Origin: UBA12077 sp963665525
GTDB taxonomy: Bacteria > Bacteroidota > Bacteroidia > Bacteroidales > UBA12077
Assembly (NCBI GenBank): GCA_963665525.1
Contig: OY762280.1
Location: forward strand, 1,240,001 to 1,304,000
Direction: 5' to 3'
Length of the DNA: 64,000 nt
Under the pieces are notes generated by a model, which did no database searches, was not told the DNA's origin, and worked only from the letters and a program-made list of their open reading frames with translations. Each line of letters begins with the position of its first letter. The stretch's first letter is position 1. Both the position numbers and the translations under genes were made by a program. Positions 1-9,309 of this stretch are shown here, piece after piece.

Positions 1-2627
1 ATTATCTTGCAAAACGTGACTCGGAGTGGATGGCTCCAATATTCCAATTCCATGGTTTATCAGTTGATTGTATCGATAAGCACGAGCCTAATTCTGAAGC
101 TAGAAGAAAAGCTTACAATTCAGATATTACATACGGAACAAATAACGAGTTTGGTTTCGATTACCTGAGAGATAATATGGCGATTAATCCTGATGATTTG
201 GTACAACGTCGTCATAATTATGCTATTGTCGATGAGGTTGACTCGGTTTTAATTGATGATGCAAGAACACCATTAATTATTTCTGGTCCAATTCCAAAGG
301 GTGATATGCAATTATTCGAAGAGCTAAAGCCTAAAGTAGAATTGCTGAACGAGGCTCAAAGAAAGCTTATGAACCAAATTTTAGCCGAAGCTCGCAAAGA
401 ATTAAATGATAATAATACAGAGAAAGCTGGATTTTTACTTTTACAAGCTTATAAAGGATTACCAAAAAGTAAGGCATTAATTAAATTGTTATCCGAAGAA
501 GGAAATAAGTCTTTAATGTTAAAGACAGAAAACTTCTATATGCAGGATAATAGTAAAAATATGCATAAGGTTACTGATGATTTGTTCTTTATTATTGATG
601 AGCAACACAACTCCATTGAGATGACAGATAAAGGGATAGATATTATCTCATCAAATATGGACGATGCATCATTCTTTATCTTACCTGATATTGGTTCTGA
701 GGTTGCCGAGCTTGAAAAATCAAACTTAAAAGAAAACGAAAAGTTAGCTAAAAAAGATAAACTGCTTCAGGATTATGCCATTAAATCTGAACGTGTTCAT
801 ACTATTAATCAATTATTAAAAGCTTATGCATTATTCGAAAAAGATGTGGAGTATGTGGTAATTGATAATAAAGTAAAAATTGTTGATGAGCAGACAGGTC
901 GTATTATGGAGGGCCGTCGTTATTCGGATGGTTTACACCAGGCAATTGAAGCAAAGGAGCGAGTTAAAGTAGAAGCAGCAACACAAACATTTGCTACGAT
1001 TACTTTACAAAACTATTTTAGAATGTACCACAAACTTTCGGGTATGACAGGTACTGCAGAGACAGAAGCAGGAGAATTCTGGGATATCTACGAGTTAGAT
1101 GTAGTCGTTATTCCAACAAACCGCCCAATTGCGAGAGATGATCACGAGGATTTTGTTTACAAAACAAAACGCGAGAAATATAATGCTGTTGCTAATGAAA
1201 TTGCAGATCTGACAAAAGCTGGACGTCCTGTTCTTGTAGGTACAACCTCAGTTGAAATCTCGGAGCTTTTAAGTCGTATGCTTAAGATTAAAGGGATTAA
1301 ACATAACGTACTGAATGCGAAATTGCACCAGCGTGAGGCTGATATTGTTGCTGAAGCAGGAAAATCGAAAACCGTTACTATTGCAACCAATATGGCGGGT
1401 CGTGGTACCGATATTAAACTTTCGAAAGAAGTTAAAGACGCAGGAGGTTTAGCTATTGTAGGTACTGAACGTCACGAATCGCGTCGTGTCGATCGTCAGT
1501 TACGTGGTCGTGCTGGTCGTCAGGGAGATGTGGGTTCTTCTCAGTTCTTTGTTTCTCTTGAAGATGAGCTAATGCGTTTGTTTGGTTCGGATCGTATTGC
1601 TGGTATTATGGACCGTTTAGGATTGAAAGAAGGTGAAGTTATTCAGCATTCCATGATTTCGAAATCAATCGAAAGAGCGCAAAAGAAAGTGGAAGAAAAT
1701 AACTTTGGTATTCGTAAGCGATTATTAGAATACGATGATGTAATGAACTCGCAACGTGAAGTTATTTATAAAAAACGTCGTAATGCATTATATGGAGAAC
1801 GATTAAGTGTTGATATTGCTAATATGATGTCGGATGTTTGCGAAAGTATTGTAGATGAATATCAAAATAATGGCGATTTTGAAGGTTTTAAGTTTGAATT
1901 ACTAAGAACTTTCTCTGTAGAATCTCCATTCAATGAAGAAAGATTCTTAAAAGATAATGCAAGCGAGTTAACCGATGAATTATATAAGTTAGTTCTTGAA
2001 ACATATAAACGTAAAGAAGAAGCTATTGCTAGTCAGGCTTATCCTGTTATTAAAGATGTTTACGAAAAGAGTGGCCATACTTATGAAAATATTGTTGTTC
2101 CGGTAACCGATGGTACTAAAACAATTCAGGTAATTACCAATCTTGAAAAATCATACAAGACAGAAGGTAAAGATTTAGTAAAATCATACCAGAAGTCGGC
2201 TATTTTAGCGCATATTGATGAATCGTGGAAAGAACATTTACGGGAGTTAGATGACTTAAAACAATCGGTACAGGCTGCTACTTACGAACAAAAAGATCCA
2301 TTGTTGATCTATAAATTTGAATCGTTCGAGTTATTCAAAGCTATGATCGATAAAGTAAATCGCGATGTGGTTGCGACACTTGTGAAAGGTCATATTCCAA
2401 TTCAGGATCCTGATAAAGTTCGAGAAGCACAACAACGTCGAAGAACAGACTATAGCCGTATGCAAACCAGCCGTCCTGATCAGCAAGGAGGAGGAGAACA
2501 AGGCGAAAAGAAACAAAAAGCACAACCTGTTCGTGTTGAGAAGAAAGTAGGAAGAAATGATCCTTGTCCTTGTGGAAGTGGTAAGAAATATAAGAATTGC
2601 CATGGACGTGCCCAGGCAGATGCATAA
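1..2627 (+). CDS. secA: SecA, preprotein translocase ATPase (5' end outside window)
   Basis: Motor ATPase that pushes unfolded preproteins through SecYEG at the inner membrane. The reading frame is open from the first bases (codon phase starts at position 3), so the N-terminal Walker A part lies upstream and about 874 residues are present. Visible are the Walker B motif VDEVD (229-243), GMTGTAETEA (about 1042-1071), GTDIK and GRAGRQGD of the second nucleotide-binding domain, and a C-terminal zinc tail with CPCGSGKKYKNCH, the SEC-C motif that contacts SecB or ribosomes in studied SecAs. The roughly 110-residue segment after the VDEVD region is longer than in E. coli, as is usual in Bacteroidota SecA (from memory of the family). 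The gene ends 23 bp before a strong terminator. Confidence 0.98.
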   Translation, partial: YLAKRDSEWMAPIFQFHGLSVDCIDKHEPNSEARRKAYNSDITYGTNNEFGFDYLRDNMAINPDDLVQRRHNYAIVDEVDSVLIDDARTPLIISGPIPKGDMQLFEELKPKVELLNEAQRKLMNQILAEARKELNDNNTEKAGFLLLQAYKGLPKSKALIKLLSEEGNKSLMLKTENFYMQDNSKNMHKVTDDLFFIIDEQHNSIEMTDKGIDIISSNMDDASFFILPDIGSEVAELEKSNLKENEKLAKKDKLLQDYAIKSERVHTINQLLKAYALFEKDVEYVVIDNKVKIVDEQTGRIMEGRRYSDGLHQAIEAKERVKVEAATQTFATITLQNYFRMYHKLSGMTGTAETEAGEFWDIYELDVVVIPTNRPIARDDHEDFVYKTKREKYNAVANEIADLTKAGRPVLVGTTSVEISELLSRMLKIKGIKHNVLNAKLHQREADIVAEAGKSKTVTIATNMAGRGTDIKLSKEVKDAGGLAIVGTERHESRRVDRQLRGRAGRQGDVGSSQFFVSLEDELMRLFGSDRIAGIMDRLGLKEGEVIQHSMISKSIERAQKKVEENNFGIRKRLLEYDDVMNSQREVIYKKRRNALYGERLSVDIANMMSDVCESIVDEYQNNGDFEGFKFELLRTFSVESPFNEERFLKDNASELTDELYKLVLETYKRKEEAIASQAYPVIKDVYEKSGHTYENIVVPVTDGTKTIQVITNLEKSYKTEGKDLVKSYQKSAILAHIDESWKEHLRELDDLKQSVQAATYEQKDPLLIYKFESFELFKAMIDKVNRDVVATLVKGHIPIQDPDKVREAQQRRRTDYSRMQTSRPDQQGGGEQGEKKQKAQPVRVEKKVGRNDPCPCGSGKKYKNCHGRAQADA

Positions 2628-2650
2628 AATAAATCGTATCACATATAAGA

Positions 2651-2679
2651 AAAGCAGCTAAATATTAGCTGCTTTTTTT
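2651..2679 (+). terminator. Rho-independent terminator of secA
   Basis: A 9-bp perfect stem AGCAGCTAA/TTAGCTGCT (2653-2661 and 2665-2673) with a 3-nt loop is followed directly by a T run. It lies 23 bp after the secA stop codon. Confidence 0.85.
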
Positions 2680-2690
2680 ATGCTTTTATA

Positions 2691-2814
2691 TCATTCCTGC
2701 AAAAGCAGGAATCCATGATTGATAGAAATTAAAATTTTTAATAATGGAATTAACTTGATTAAAGGAACTAATTTAAACAAAATCAAGTAGATTCCGGGTC
2801 GTAGCCCGGAATGA
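2691..2814. repeat. Paired-hairpin repeat (REPIN/MITE-like)
   Basis: Two palindromes face each other. The first is ATTCCTGC-AAAA-GCAGGAAT (2693-2712) and the second ATTCCGGG-tcgtag-CCCGGAAT (2791-2812), about 78 bp apart. The outer flanks are TCAT on the left and ATGAC on the right, so read on opposite strands both hairpins begin TCATTCC and end GGAATC. This is the layout of a REP doublet or small non-autonomous element. The element at 28972-29129 has the same plan. It occupies most of the gap between secA and the TPR lipoprotein gene. Confidence 0.6.
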
Positions 2815-2842
2815 CAGTGCGTTTTGGTTATGTTAATAGCAT

Positions 2843-4243
2843 TTAATTACTCGCTATAGTATGAAATGCATGAAAAAGTGTTTTTCCTTTTTCTCCATCA
2901 AATCTAAATGTTTGCATTTTGGTTCCATAATAGGATGTTGTTTCTAAATCAATAGTATTTAAACCCTCATTTAACGGGACACGTGCATACGAGATAGAGT
3001 AGGGAAGTGTTTGCCAGTTTCTTGTATCAGCTTTTTCAGTAACCGTATTTACAATATTCACTAAGGTTCCCAAAGCTTCATCTTCTTCATCAGCGAGTGC
3101 TTCTAAAGCTTTTTTTGTTGCTAATCTCATAATGGCAGAGGCCATTTCACGAACCATTCTGTCTTTTAATGTTTTAAAAGCAATATCGTTAATGTTTTGT
3201 ATATCTTCCAGTTTATATGATTCTGAATGAGTGATTAACCTGGCATTATTATAAATTGGCTTACGTTCAACATATTTAGGAAAAGCTACGCGAAAGAACC
3301 TAAGATCTTCAAAAGCTTTTTTCTCTTTACTTGATTTATTACCAATATATAAAGGGAATGATAAGTCATATTCTTCGTTTACCAGTGTAACATATCCTCT
3401 TTTGCTGTTTGGAACTTTAACAAAGTTAATGGATGATTCAGTTTTGTAAGGGCCAAAACCATTTAACCAGAAAAATACTAATTCGCCATTTTGATTTGGT
3501 TCATAATAATAACTGATTCCAAATTTTTCTTCATAAAATCTTACTTCGTCTTGAAATCCAGTTAAATACGCTGTTCTTAATAAATCCTGTTTTAATTGCT
3601 CGGGTGTAGAAATATTAAAATTTTGTTTGTAGTCAGTTTCATAAATTTCTAGAGCATTACGGTATGCTATAAAAGCATTATTATAATCTTTATTAGATTC
3701 GTAGATAATGCCCATTAAATTATGTGCAAAAGCATCGCGTTGATACCTGTTCTTATGATCTTTATATTTATCGTTCAGCTGATTTAACTTAATGTTAATT
3801 CGTTTACATTCTACAATGGCATCGTCATATTTCCCTAATTGTAAGTAGTTTAAAGCCATGAAATAATTAACCATAACAACTTCAAAATCCTCAGGTTTAT
3901 ATGGTTTTACATTTGGGTTTGAAACTAATGTGAGGGCTTCGAGCCAGTAGTTCTTAATATAATCTTCGATTACATTTTCGGCAACAGCAAAGTACTGATT
4001 ACTTTCTGTATAGTTTTGTTTGATCCACGATACATAACCTCGATTTAGATAATATAGCAGCTTATTTTTATTATCGGCATCTTTATCATTTTTATCCAGC
4101 CATTTATCAGCTTTATCAAAATTTCCCTGGCTAATATAATTCTGAAATTCAAGGTTTTTAGTGTAATAAGTAGCACATCCAATGGTAAAAACTGAAAAGA
4201 CAATAAATATGATGATCAGATATTTCTTATGAAATAGTTTCAT
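2843..4243 (-). CDS. TPR-containing lipoprotein, COG3014-like
   Basis: A 466-residue lipoprotein. The signal segment has 7-10 hydrophobic residues and then a lipobox ending at Cys23 (FTIGC). Residues about 35-220 form helical repeats of TPR type (for example YFMALNYLQLGKYDDAIVECKR and a second unit around NLMGIIYESNKDYNNAFIAYRNAL, given here only as shape). The C-terminal half is a beta-rich region with no motif I recognise. It starts 11 bp after the LpoB-like gene, so the two are co-transcribed. COG3014-type proteins are commonly found next to LpoB-like lipoproteins, which suggests a joint envelope role, perhaps in peptidoglycan synthase control. That role is inference; no enzyme motif is seen. 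Confidence 0.75.
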   Translation of the reverse strand: MKLFHKKYLIIIFIVFSVFTIGCATYYTKNLEFQNYISQGNFDKADKWLDKNDKDADNKNKLLYYLNRGYVSWIKQNYTESNQYFAVAENVIEDYIKNYWLEALTLVSNPNVKPYKPEDFEVVMVNYFMALNYLQLGKYDDAIVECKRINIKLNQLNDKYKDHKNRYQRDAFAHNLMGIIYESNKDYNNAFIAYRNALEIYETDYKQNFNISTPEQLKQDLLRTAYLTGFQDEVRFYEEKFGISYYYEPNQNGELVFFWLNGFGPYKTESSINFVKVPNSKRGYVTLVNEEYDLSFPLYIGNKSSKEKKAFEDLRFFRVAFPKYVERKPIYNNARLITHSESYKLEDIQNINDIAFKTLKDRMVREMASAIMRLATKKALEALADEEDEALGTLVNIVNTVTEKADTRNWQTLPYSISYARVPLNEGLNTIDLETTSYYGTKMQTFRFDGEKGKTLFHAFHTIASN

Positions 4244-4254
4244 ATTTTAAGGTC

Positions 4255-4848
4255 TTACTTGTTGATATACTTTTTAATTTTCTTCTCACCAATCCATACA
4301 ATTTCATTTGTTTCTAAGTGAGAAAGCTCCAAATTAATTTGATAATAAATAATCTTTTCTTTTTTATAAGTGTCAACAATAGAATTGATGGTGCCTTGTA
4401 GCATATAATCGGCACCAAGCTCTAATCCCCAGCTTTTTGCAGTTTCCGACGATGCATAATCTTGTTGTTCAACTCTTTCAGCTCTTAAAGCTTCTCTTTT
4501 ATCGCCAGCTTGAACCAATCGGGCTGAACCATCTTGGATGATTGCTTTTTCAATATCTTTAATAAAAGTATTTGCATCAATATGTTCATGACTTTTATTT
4601 CTTACCAAACCAACAATTAAGATAGGACGTTCATTCGGATTATCAGACTTATATTCCATAATCCATTTATCGTGCAATAATTGTTTAATTATTTCATCCG
4701 AAACAGCTTTCGAATCAGAATCGTTCCAACGACCACTCAAATCAATAGTTTGGTCTGTTTCTATTCTTTGTACTTGTCTTTTTGGAGCACAAGAAAATGT
4801 AGTTATGATAATAAGAAATAAGAATAATAGTTTGTATAATTTTTCCAT
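4255..4848 (-). CDS. LpoB-like lipoprotein (penicillin-binding protein activator family)
   Basis: A 197-residue lipoprotein with signal peptide and lipobox ending at Cys20 (TTFSC). The body has the LpoB/YcfM pattern: an N-terminal linker, DLSGRWNDSDS, a conserved ILIVGLVRNKSHEHID strand, and the segment GLELGADYMLQGTINSI. In E. coli LpoB is an outer-membrane lipoprotein that reaches through the periplasm to activate PBP1b. In Bacteroidota the partner has not been shown, so the family name is sure but the target is not. It is followed 11 bp later by the TPR lipoprotein gene and preceded, 58 bp away, by dapA on the same strand. Confidence 0.8.
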   Translation of the reverse strand: MEKLYKLLFLFLIIITTFSCAPKRQVQRIETDQTIDLSGRWNDSDSKAVSDEIIKQLLHDKWIMEYKSDNPNERPILIVGLVRNKSHEHIDANTFIKDIEKAIIQDGSARLVQAGDKREALRAERVEQQDYASSETAKSWGLELGADYMLQGTINSIVDTYKKEKIIYYQINLELSHLETNEIVWIGEKKIKKYINK

Positions 4849-4906
4849 TATATTATTGATTTTGTAAAACGAATAATACTTAACAAATTTTAGACCAGAA
4901 AGTGCC

Positions 4907-5797
4907 TTATGCTTTAATTTTATTAATTAACTCAGCTAATTTTTTTTGCGTTGTATTACTTACATTTACCAATGGTAATCGCAAGTGATTTTCAATAATA
5001 CCCAGAATAGATAATGCTTCTTTAATTCCAGCAGGATTTCCTTCAATAAATAAATAATCGATAAACTCTAATAATTTATAGTGAATCTTTTCAGCTTCCT
5101 GATAATTATTATTTAGTGCAAGCTGAACCATGGTTGAAAATTCTTTTGGGAAAGCATTAGCTAATACAGAAATTACTCCCGACACTCCAACCGACATTAA
5201 AGGTAGTGTCAGTGCATCTTCGCCAGAAATAACAGCAAAATGATCAGGTTTATCCTTGATGATATACATGGCTTGAGAAAAATCTCCAGAAGCTTCTTTT
5301 ACAGCAACAATATTCTTAAACTCATTTGCTAAACGAAGTGTAGTTTCTGCTTTAATGTTCGATCCGGTTCTGCCAGGTACATTGTATAAAATGATATCAA
5401 CAGGAGAAGCTTCGGCTATTGCTTTAAAGTGCTGGTAAAGTCCTTCTTGTGTTGGTTTGTTATAATATGGTGCTACAGATAAAATAGCATCAATTCCTGT
5501 AAAATCTGTAGTTTTAATTTTTTCGATAACAGCTTGAGTATTGTTTCCTCCAATTCCCAAAACTATAGGAATTCTTCCATTCACTTTATCTTTAATAAAC
5601 TGAACTAATTCTTTTTTCTCAGATTCTGATTGAGTAACAGATTCGCCAGTGGTTCCAAGTACAACAAGATAATTGATTCCATTTATAATTAAATGTTCAA
5701 TTTGCTTTTCAAGTCCATCAAAATCAATACTTAAATCTGATTTAAAAGGTGTTACAATAGCTACTCCTGTTCCTGCGAATTTATGTTGTTTGTTCAT
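4907..5797 (-). CDS. dapA: 4-hydroxy-tetrahydrodipicolinate synthase
   Basis: Condenses pyruvate with aspartate semialdehyde in the lysine/meso-diaminopimelate pathway, in the cytoplasm. The protein has 296 residues, the usual length. The class I aldolase features are complete: GTTGES (48-53), YYNKPTQEG (111-119), Tyr138 and Arg143 in LYNVPGRTG, and the Schiff-base Lys167 in VAVKEASGD. It begins 6 bp after the DUF6913-like gene, so it is translated from the ligA-led transcript. Product supply for peptidoglycan fits the LpoB-like gene that follows. Confidence 0.97.
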   Translation of the reverse strand: MNKQHKFAGTGVAIVTPFKSDLSIDFDGLEKQIEHLIINGINYLVVLGTTGESVTQSESEKKELVQFIKDKVNGRIPIVLGIGGNNTQAVIEKIKTTDFTGIDAILSVAPYYNKPTQEGLYQHFKAIAEASPVDIILYNVPGRTGSNIKAETTLRLANEFKNIVAVKEASGDFSQAMYIIKDKPDHFAVISGEDALTLPLMSVGVSGVISVLANAFPKEFSTMVQLALNNNYQEAEKIHYKLLEFIDYLFIEGNPAGIKEALSILGIIENHLRLPLVNVSNTTQKKLAELINKIKA

Positions 5798-5803
5798 AAA
5801 AGA

Positions 5804-6343
5804 CTAGTTATTTAATAGATTTAGATAATGTTTTATTTGTTCTATGAGATATTCAACTGTTTTATTCTTATTAATGTCAATCAGAAAATCTTTATATGAG
5901 TTTTCCGTTTGTTTTCCCACTTTAAAAGCAGCTTTTGATAAAGATCCAACATAATGAATGGTAAAATACTCTTGAATACTTAAATCGAATAATATGTCAA
6001 ATTCCTGATTGATAAATTGATCAACAATTTCGCTCTTTGGTTTATAATACCAGTTTAAATCTGTATTACAATAAAAATTTATTCCTTTGCGCATTAAAAA
6101 TTCTTGAGGAATCTTTTTTGACGGAATATATCCTAATGCTACAACCTTCAATTCTTTCTCGGAGAGAAATGATAAAAATCCTTTGATGACATTAAAAGAA
6201 TCATGATCAGGAGAGCTGAAAAGAATACCTACAGATTTTGCAGTATTAAAATTATGTGTCTTGACATTTCTGTTCAGTTGTTTCAATTTTTTCTTCAAAT
6301 TGAAACGACCTATTTTACATTTTATTGATTTTTTCTTACTCAC
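5804..6343 (-). CDS. DUF6913-like hypothetical protein
   Basis: A 179-residue cytoplasmic protein with a basic N-terminus (MSKKKSIKCKIGRF), no signal peptide and no membrane segment. The middle alternates strands and helices (SVGILFSSPDHDSF, KVVALGYIPSKK, FDILFDLS), like a small Rossmann-type fold. I place it in the Bacteroidota family DUF6913 from its length, its pattern and its position between ligA and dapA, where such a gene is often found. No function is known to me. It lies 40 bp after ligA and 6 bp before dapA, so it shares their transcript. Confidence 0.65.
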   Translation of the reverse strand: MSKKKSIKCKIGRFNLKKKLKQLNRNVKTHNFNTAKSVGILFSSPDHDSFNVIKGFLSFLSEKELKVVALGYIPSKKIPQEFLMRKGINFYCNTDLNWYYKPKSEIVDQFINQEFDILFDLSIQEYFTIHYVGSLSKAAFKVGKQTENSYKDFLIDINKNKTVEYLIEQIKHYLNLLNN

Positions 6344-6383
6344 TTTACAATATTAATATTTTTTGTCTTTAAACCGATAAATT

Positions 6384-8393
6384 TTATGACTCTTCTATCA
6401 TTTGTATGAAATCGTCTTCTGAAATGATCGGAATATTTAGTTTTTTGACTTTTTCAAGTTTCGAAGGTCCAATATTTTCTCCTGCTAACAAGTAGTTTGT
6501 TTTTGCGGAAATTGAACCTGTATTTTTTCCTCCATACTGAACGATTAGCTCTTTCAGTTCATCGCGCGAATGCTTTTCAAAGGTGCCTGAAATAACAAAC
6601 GTTTGACCATTGAGTTTATTTTCAGTGGTAGCATTCAAATCTTCAATTATTTCAAGCTGAACACCAGATATTTTAAGTTTGTCGATTATTTTTAAATTGA
6701 TTTCATTATTAAAATATGCTGCTACACTCTCAGCTATACGAATGCCAATTTCATGAATTTCAGTAAGTTGTTCTATAGAGGTATTCTTAATATTATCAAT
6801 AGATTTTAATTCGGATACTAATGTTTTTGCTACTGTTTCGCCAACGTAACGAATTCCCAAGGCAAATAATACACGTGAAAAAGGAACTTCTTTAGATTTT
6901 TCAATACTGTCAATTAGATTTTTAGCAGATTTTTCAGCAAATCTCTCAAGAGATAAAATATCTTCTTTGGTCAGAAAATATAAATCGCCTATATCATGAA
7001 TTAATTCTTTGTCAACCAATGCATCTACTGTTGCTTCAGCTGCTCCTATATTCATTGCCTTACGACTAATAAAATGCTCAATACGACCTTTAATCTGGGG
7101 AGGGCAACCTGTTTCGTTAGGGCAGTAATGCTTAGCTTCGCCTTCTAAACGAATAAGTTCTGTACCACACTCAGGACAGTTCTTAATATAATTTACAGCA
7201 CTGCTTTCGGGTGTTCTTAGTTCTTTATCTACCCCAACAATTTTGGGTATAATTTCCCCACCTTTTTCTACATAAACATAGTCGTTTACCCTTATGTCGA
7301 GTAATTCAATTTGATCTGAATTATGTAATGAAGCTCTTTTAACCGTTGTGCCGGCTAGTTGTACAGGTTCAAGATTTGCAACAGGAGTAATGGCCCCTGT
7401 GCGTCCTACCTGGTAATCGATACTTAGTAGTTTGGTTTTAGCTTGCTCGGCTTTGAATTTAAATGCAGTTGCCCAACGTGGCGACTTTGCAGTCATTCCA
7501 AGTTGTTGTTGCTGTCGTAAATTATCTATTTTAATAACAATACCATCAATATCGTAAGGTAAATTGTGTCGTTCTTTATCCCAATAATCAATAAACTCTA
7601 TTACTTCATTCATATTACTACAACTTGCAATATGTTTAGGGACTTTAAAACCCCAATTTCTTGCCATTTCCATATTTTCGAAATGACTTTTTGTTGGTAG
7701 TTCTTTGCCCATGATATAATATAAAAAGCAATCTAATGGACGAGATGCAACAATCGATGAATTTTGAATTTTTAAGCTACCTGCTGCTGTATTTCTGGGA
7801 TTTGCAAATTCAGCTTCTCCTGCAGCTCGTTTTTCGGCATTCATTTTTTCAAAACCATCATGAGGAATAAAAATTTCTCCACGAATTTCGAAATCGGAAG
7901 GAAAGCCTGATCCGGAGAGTTTTAAAGGAATACTTTTAATGGTTTTAATGTTAGCTGTTACATTGTCTCCTTTTTCGCCATCTCCACGGGTTAATGCCCT
8001 TGTTAATAATCCATTTTCATATTTAAGACTAATGGATGCACCATCGTATTTAAGCTCGCAAATGTATTCGTATTCTTCGGGTAGTATCTTTTTATTTCGT
8101 GTTTCGAAATCAGTTAGCTCTTCTTTAGAATACGTGTTGTCGAGCGAAAGCATAGGATATGAGTGTGCTTCCTGTTCAAACTCTTGATTAATATCACTCC
8201 CAACACGTTGACTAGGTGAGTTGGAATCAAAGAATTCAGGATTCTTGTTTTCCAGTTCAATCAATTCTTTTAATAATTGATCATATTCGAAATCGCTGAT
8301 TTCGGGTTGTGCTAAAACGTAGTACTGATGATTATGATGATGAAGTAAATTTCGTAATTGATCTATTCTGCTCTTTTCCTTATCTTTATTCAT
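6384..8393 (-). CDS. ligA: NAD-dependent DNA ligase
   Basis: Seals nicks in replication and repair, using NAD+. At 669 residues it is full length. Domain order: Ia (Tyr24-Tyr25 in HQYYVL), the adenylation domain with nucleophile Lys115 in ELKYDG, the OB fold, a four-Cys zinc finger (CPEC ... CPNETGC), helix-hairpin-helix repeats with GIRYVGE, and a C-terminal BRCT domain (about 590-669) starting NGQTFVISGTF. It is the first gene of the minus-strand run toward dapA. A good Bacteroidota promoter lies 22-52 bp upstream. Confidence 0.98.
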   Translation of the reverse strand: MNKDKEKSRIDQLRNLLHHHNHQYYVLAQPEISDFEYDQLLKELIELENKNPEFFDSNSPSQRVGSDINQEFEQEAHSYPMLSLDNTYSKEELTDFETRNKKILPEEYEYICELKYDGASISLKYENGLLTRALTRGDGEKGDNVTANIKTIKSIPLKLSGSGFPSDFEIRGEIFIPHDGFEKMNAEKRAAGEAEFANPRNTAAGSLKIQNSSIVASRPLDCFLYYIMGKELPTKSHFENMEMARNWGFKVPKHIASCSNMNEVIEFIDYWDKERHNLPYDIDGIVIKIDNLRQQQQLGMTAKSPRWATAFKFKAEQAKTKLLSIDYQVGRTGAITPVANLEPVQLAGTTVKRASLHNSDQIELLDIRVNDYVYVEKGGEIIPKIVGVDKELRTPESSAVNYIKNCPECGTELIRLEGEAKHYCPNETGCPPQIKGRIEHFISRKAMNIGAAEATVDALVDKELIHDIGDLYFLTKEDILSLERFAEKSAKNLIDSIEKSKEVPFSRVLFALGIRYVGETVAKTLVSELKSIDNIKNTSIEQLTEIHEIGIRIAESVAAYFNNEINLKIIDKLKISGVQLEIIEDLNATTENKLNGQTFVISGTFEKHSRDELKELIVQYGGKNTGSISAKTNYLLAGENIGPSKLEKVKKLNIPIISEDDFIQMIEES

Positions 8394-8414
8394 ATTTCAA
8401 ACCTTATGGATAAA

Positions 8415-8445
8415 CAAAAATACGAATGCTTTTGTTAACATCAAA
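8415..8445 (-). promoter_or_regulatory. Promoter of ligA operon (Bacteroidota type)
   Basis: Read on the minus strand there is TTTG (8445-8442), a 19-bp spacer, and TATTTTTG (8422-8415), which matches the Bacteroidota -33/-7 consensus TTTG and TAnnTTTG. The implied start of transcription is near 8408, about 15 nt before the ligA start codon. Confidence 0.65.
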
Positions 8446-8495
8446 TAATTATTATTAACACAAAACCACGATTAATTAACAATAACAGAAAAGTT

Positions 8496-9254
8496 ATGAA
8501 AACTTATTTTACTATATTATTTAGCTTAATATCATTCATTCTTATGGCACAAGAGAATGAAATGGTTGAACTGATTGGAGATAGGCCTGATCAGACTGAA
8601 TCTGCTTTTGTGATACCCAAGGGATATTTTCAGTTCGAAGATGGATTTTTATTTGAAAATGAAACCAGTGAAAATCAAAATATATCATACTCATCCATGT
8701 TACTGAGATATGGACTATTTAAGAATTTTGAGCTTCGAATAGCTTCAGAGTATAATAAAATTAAGACTTCTGGACTTGATGATATTACAGGTCTTTCTCC
8801 AATTTCCATTGGAACAAAAATTCATGTTAATGAAGAAAATGGATGGATTCCCCAGGTTGCGTTTTTAGTTCATATAAATTTGGCTCATACAGGAAATAAA
8901 GATTTCATGCAAAATTATCATAGCTCTCAAATGGCATTGACCTTTAATCATACAATGAATAATTCTTGGTCAATTGGGTATAGTTTGGGAGTAGAATTTC
9001 CATCAGATGTTGGTTATAGTATTGGGACTTATACAATAGTAAGTGGGTTTACCATTTCAGAAAAGGTAGGTGCATTTATCGAAGCTTATGGTGATTTTTC
9101 AAAATACATGTATGCCGACAATAAAATAAATGGAGGAGTAACATATCTTTTATTACCAAATCTACAATTAGATTTTGCAGGAGGTTTTGGCTTATCGGAA
9201 TATTCAGCTGATAGTTACTGGGGATTAGGAATCATTTACTTGTTTAATATCTGA
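8496..9254 (+). CDS. Putative outer-membrane beta-barrel protein (MetA phenol-degradation/transporter family)
   Basis: A 252-residue secreted protein with signal peptide (cleavage near FILMAQ-EN). The start of the mature chain, GDRPDQTESAFVIPKGYFQ, is the typical N-terminal signature of the Phenol_MetA_deg/transporter family. The rest alternates short beta strands with Gly and aromatic residues and ends in an aromatic strand (WGLGIIYLFNI), as expected of a barrel inserted by BAM. No substrate can be inferred. It is divergent from ligA and is followed 55 bp later by a DUF4465 lipoprotein gene on the same strand. Confidence 0.75.
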   Translation: MKTYFTILFSLISFILMAQENEMVELIGDRPDQTESAFVIPKGYFQFEDGFLFENETSENQNISYSSMLLRYGLFKNFELRIASEYNKIKTSGLDDITGLSPISIGTKIHVNEENGWIPQVAFLVHINLAHTGNKDFMQNYHSSQMALTFNHTMNNSWSIGYSLGVEFPSDVGYSIGTYTIVSGFTISEKVGAFIEAYGDFSKYMYADNKINGGVTYLLLPNLQLDFAGGFGLSEYSADSYWGLGIIYLFNI

Positions 9255-9309
9255 TATTTCTTGTAAGTAATCCGACAAATAACTATTTTCGGGAACATAA
9301 TTAAACAAG

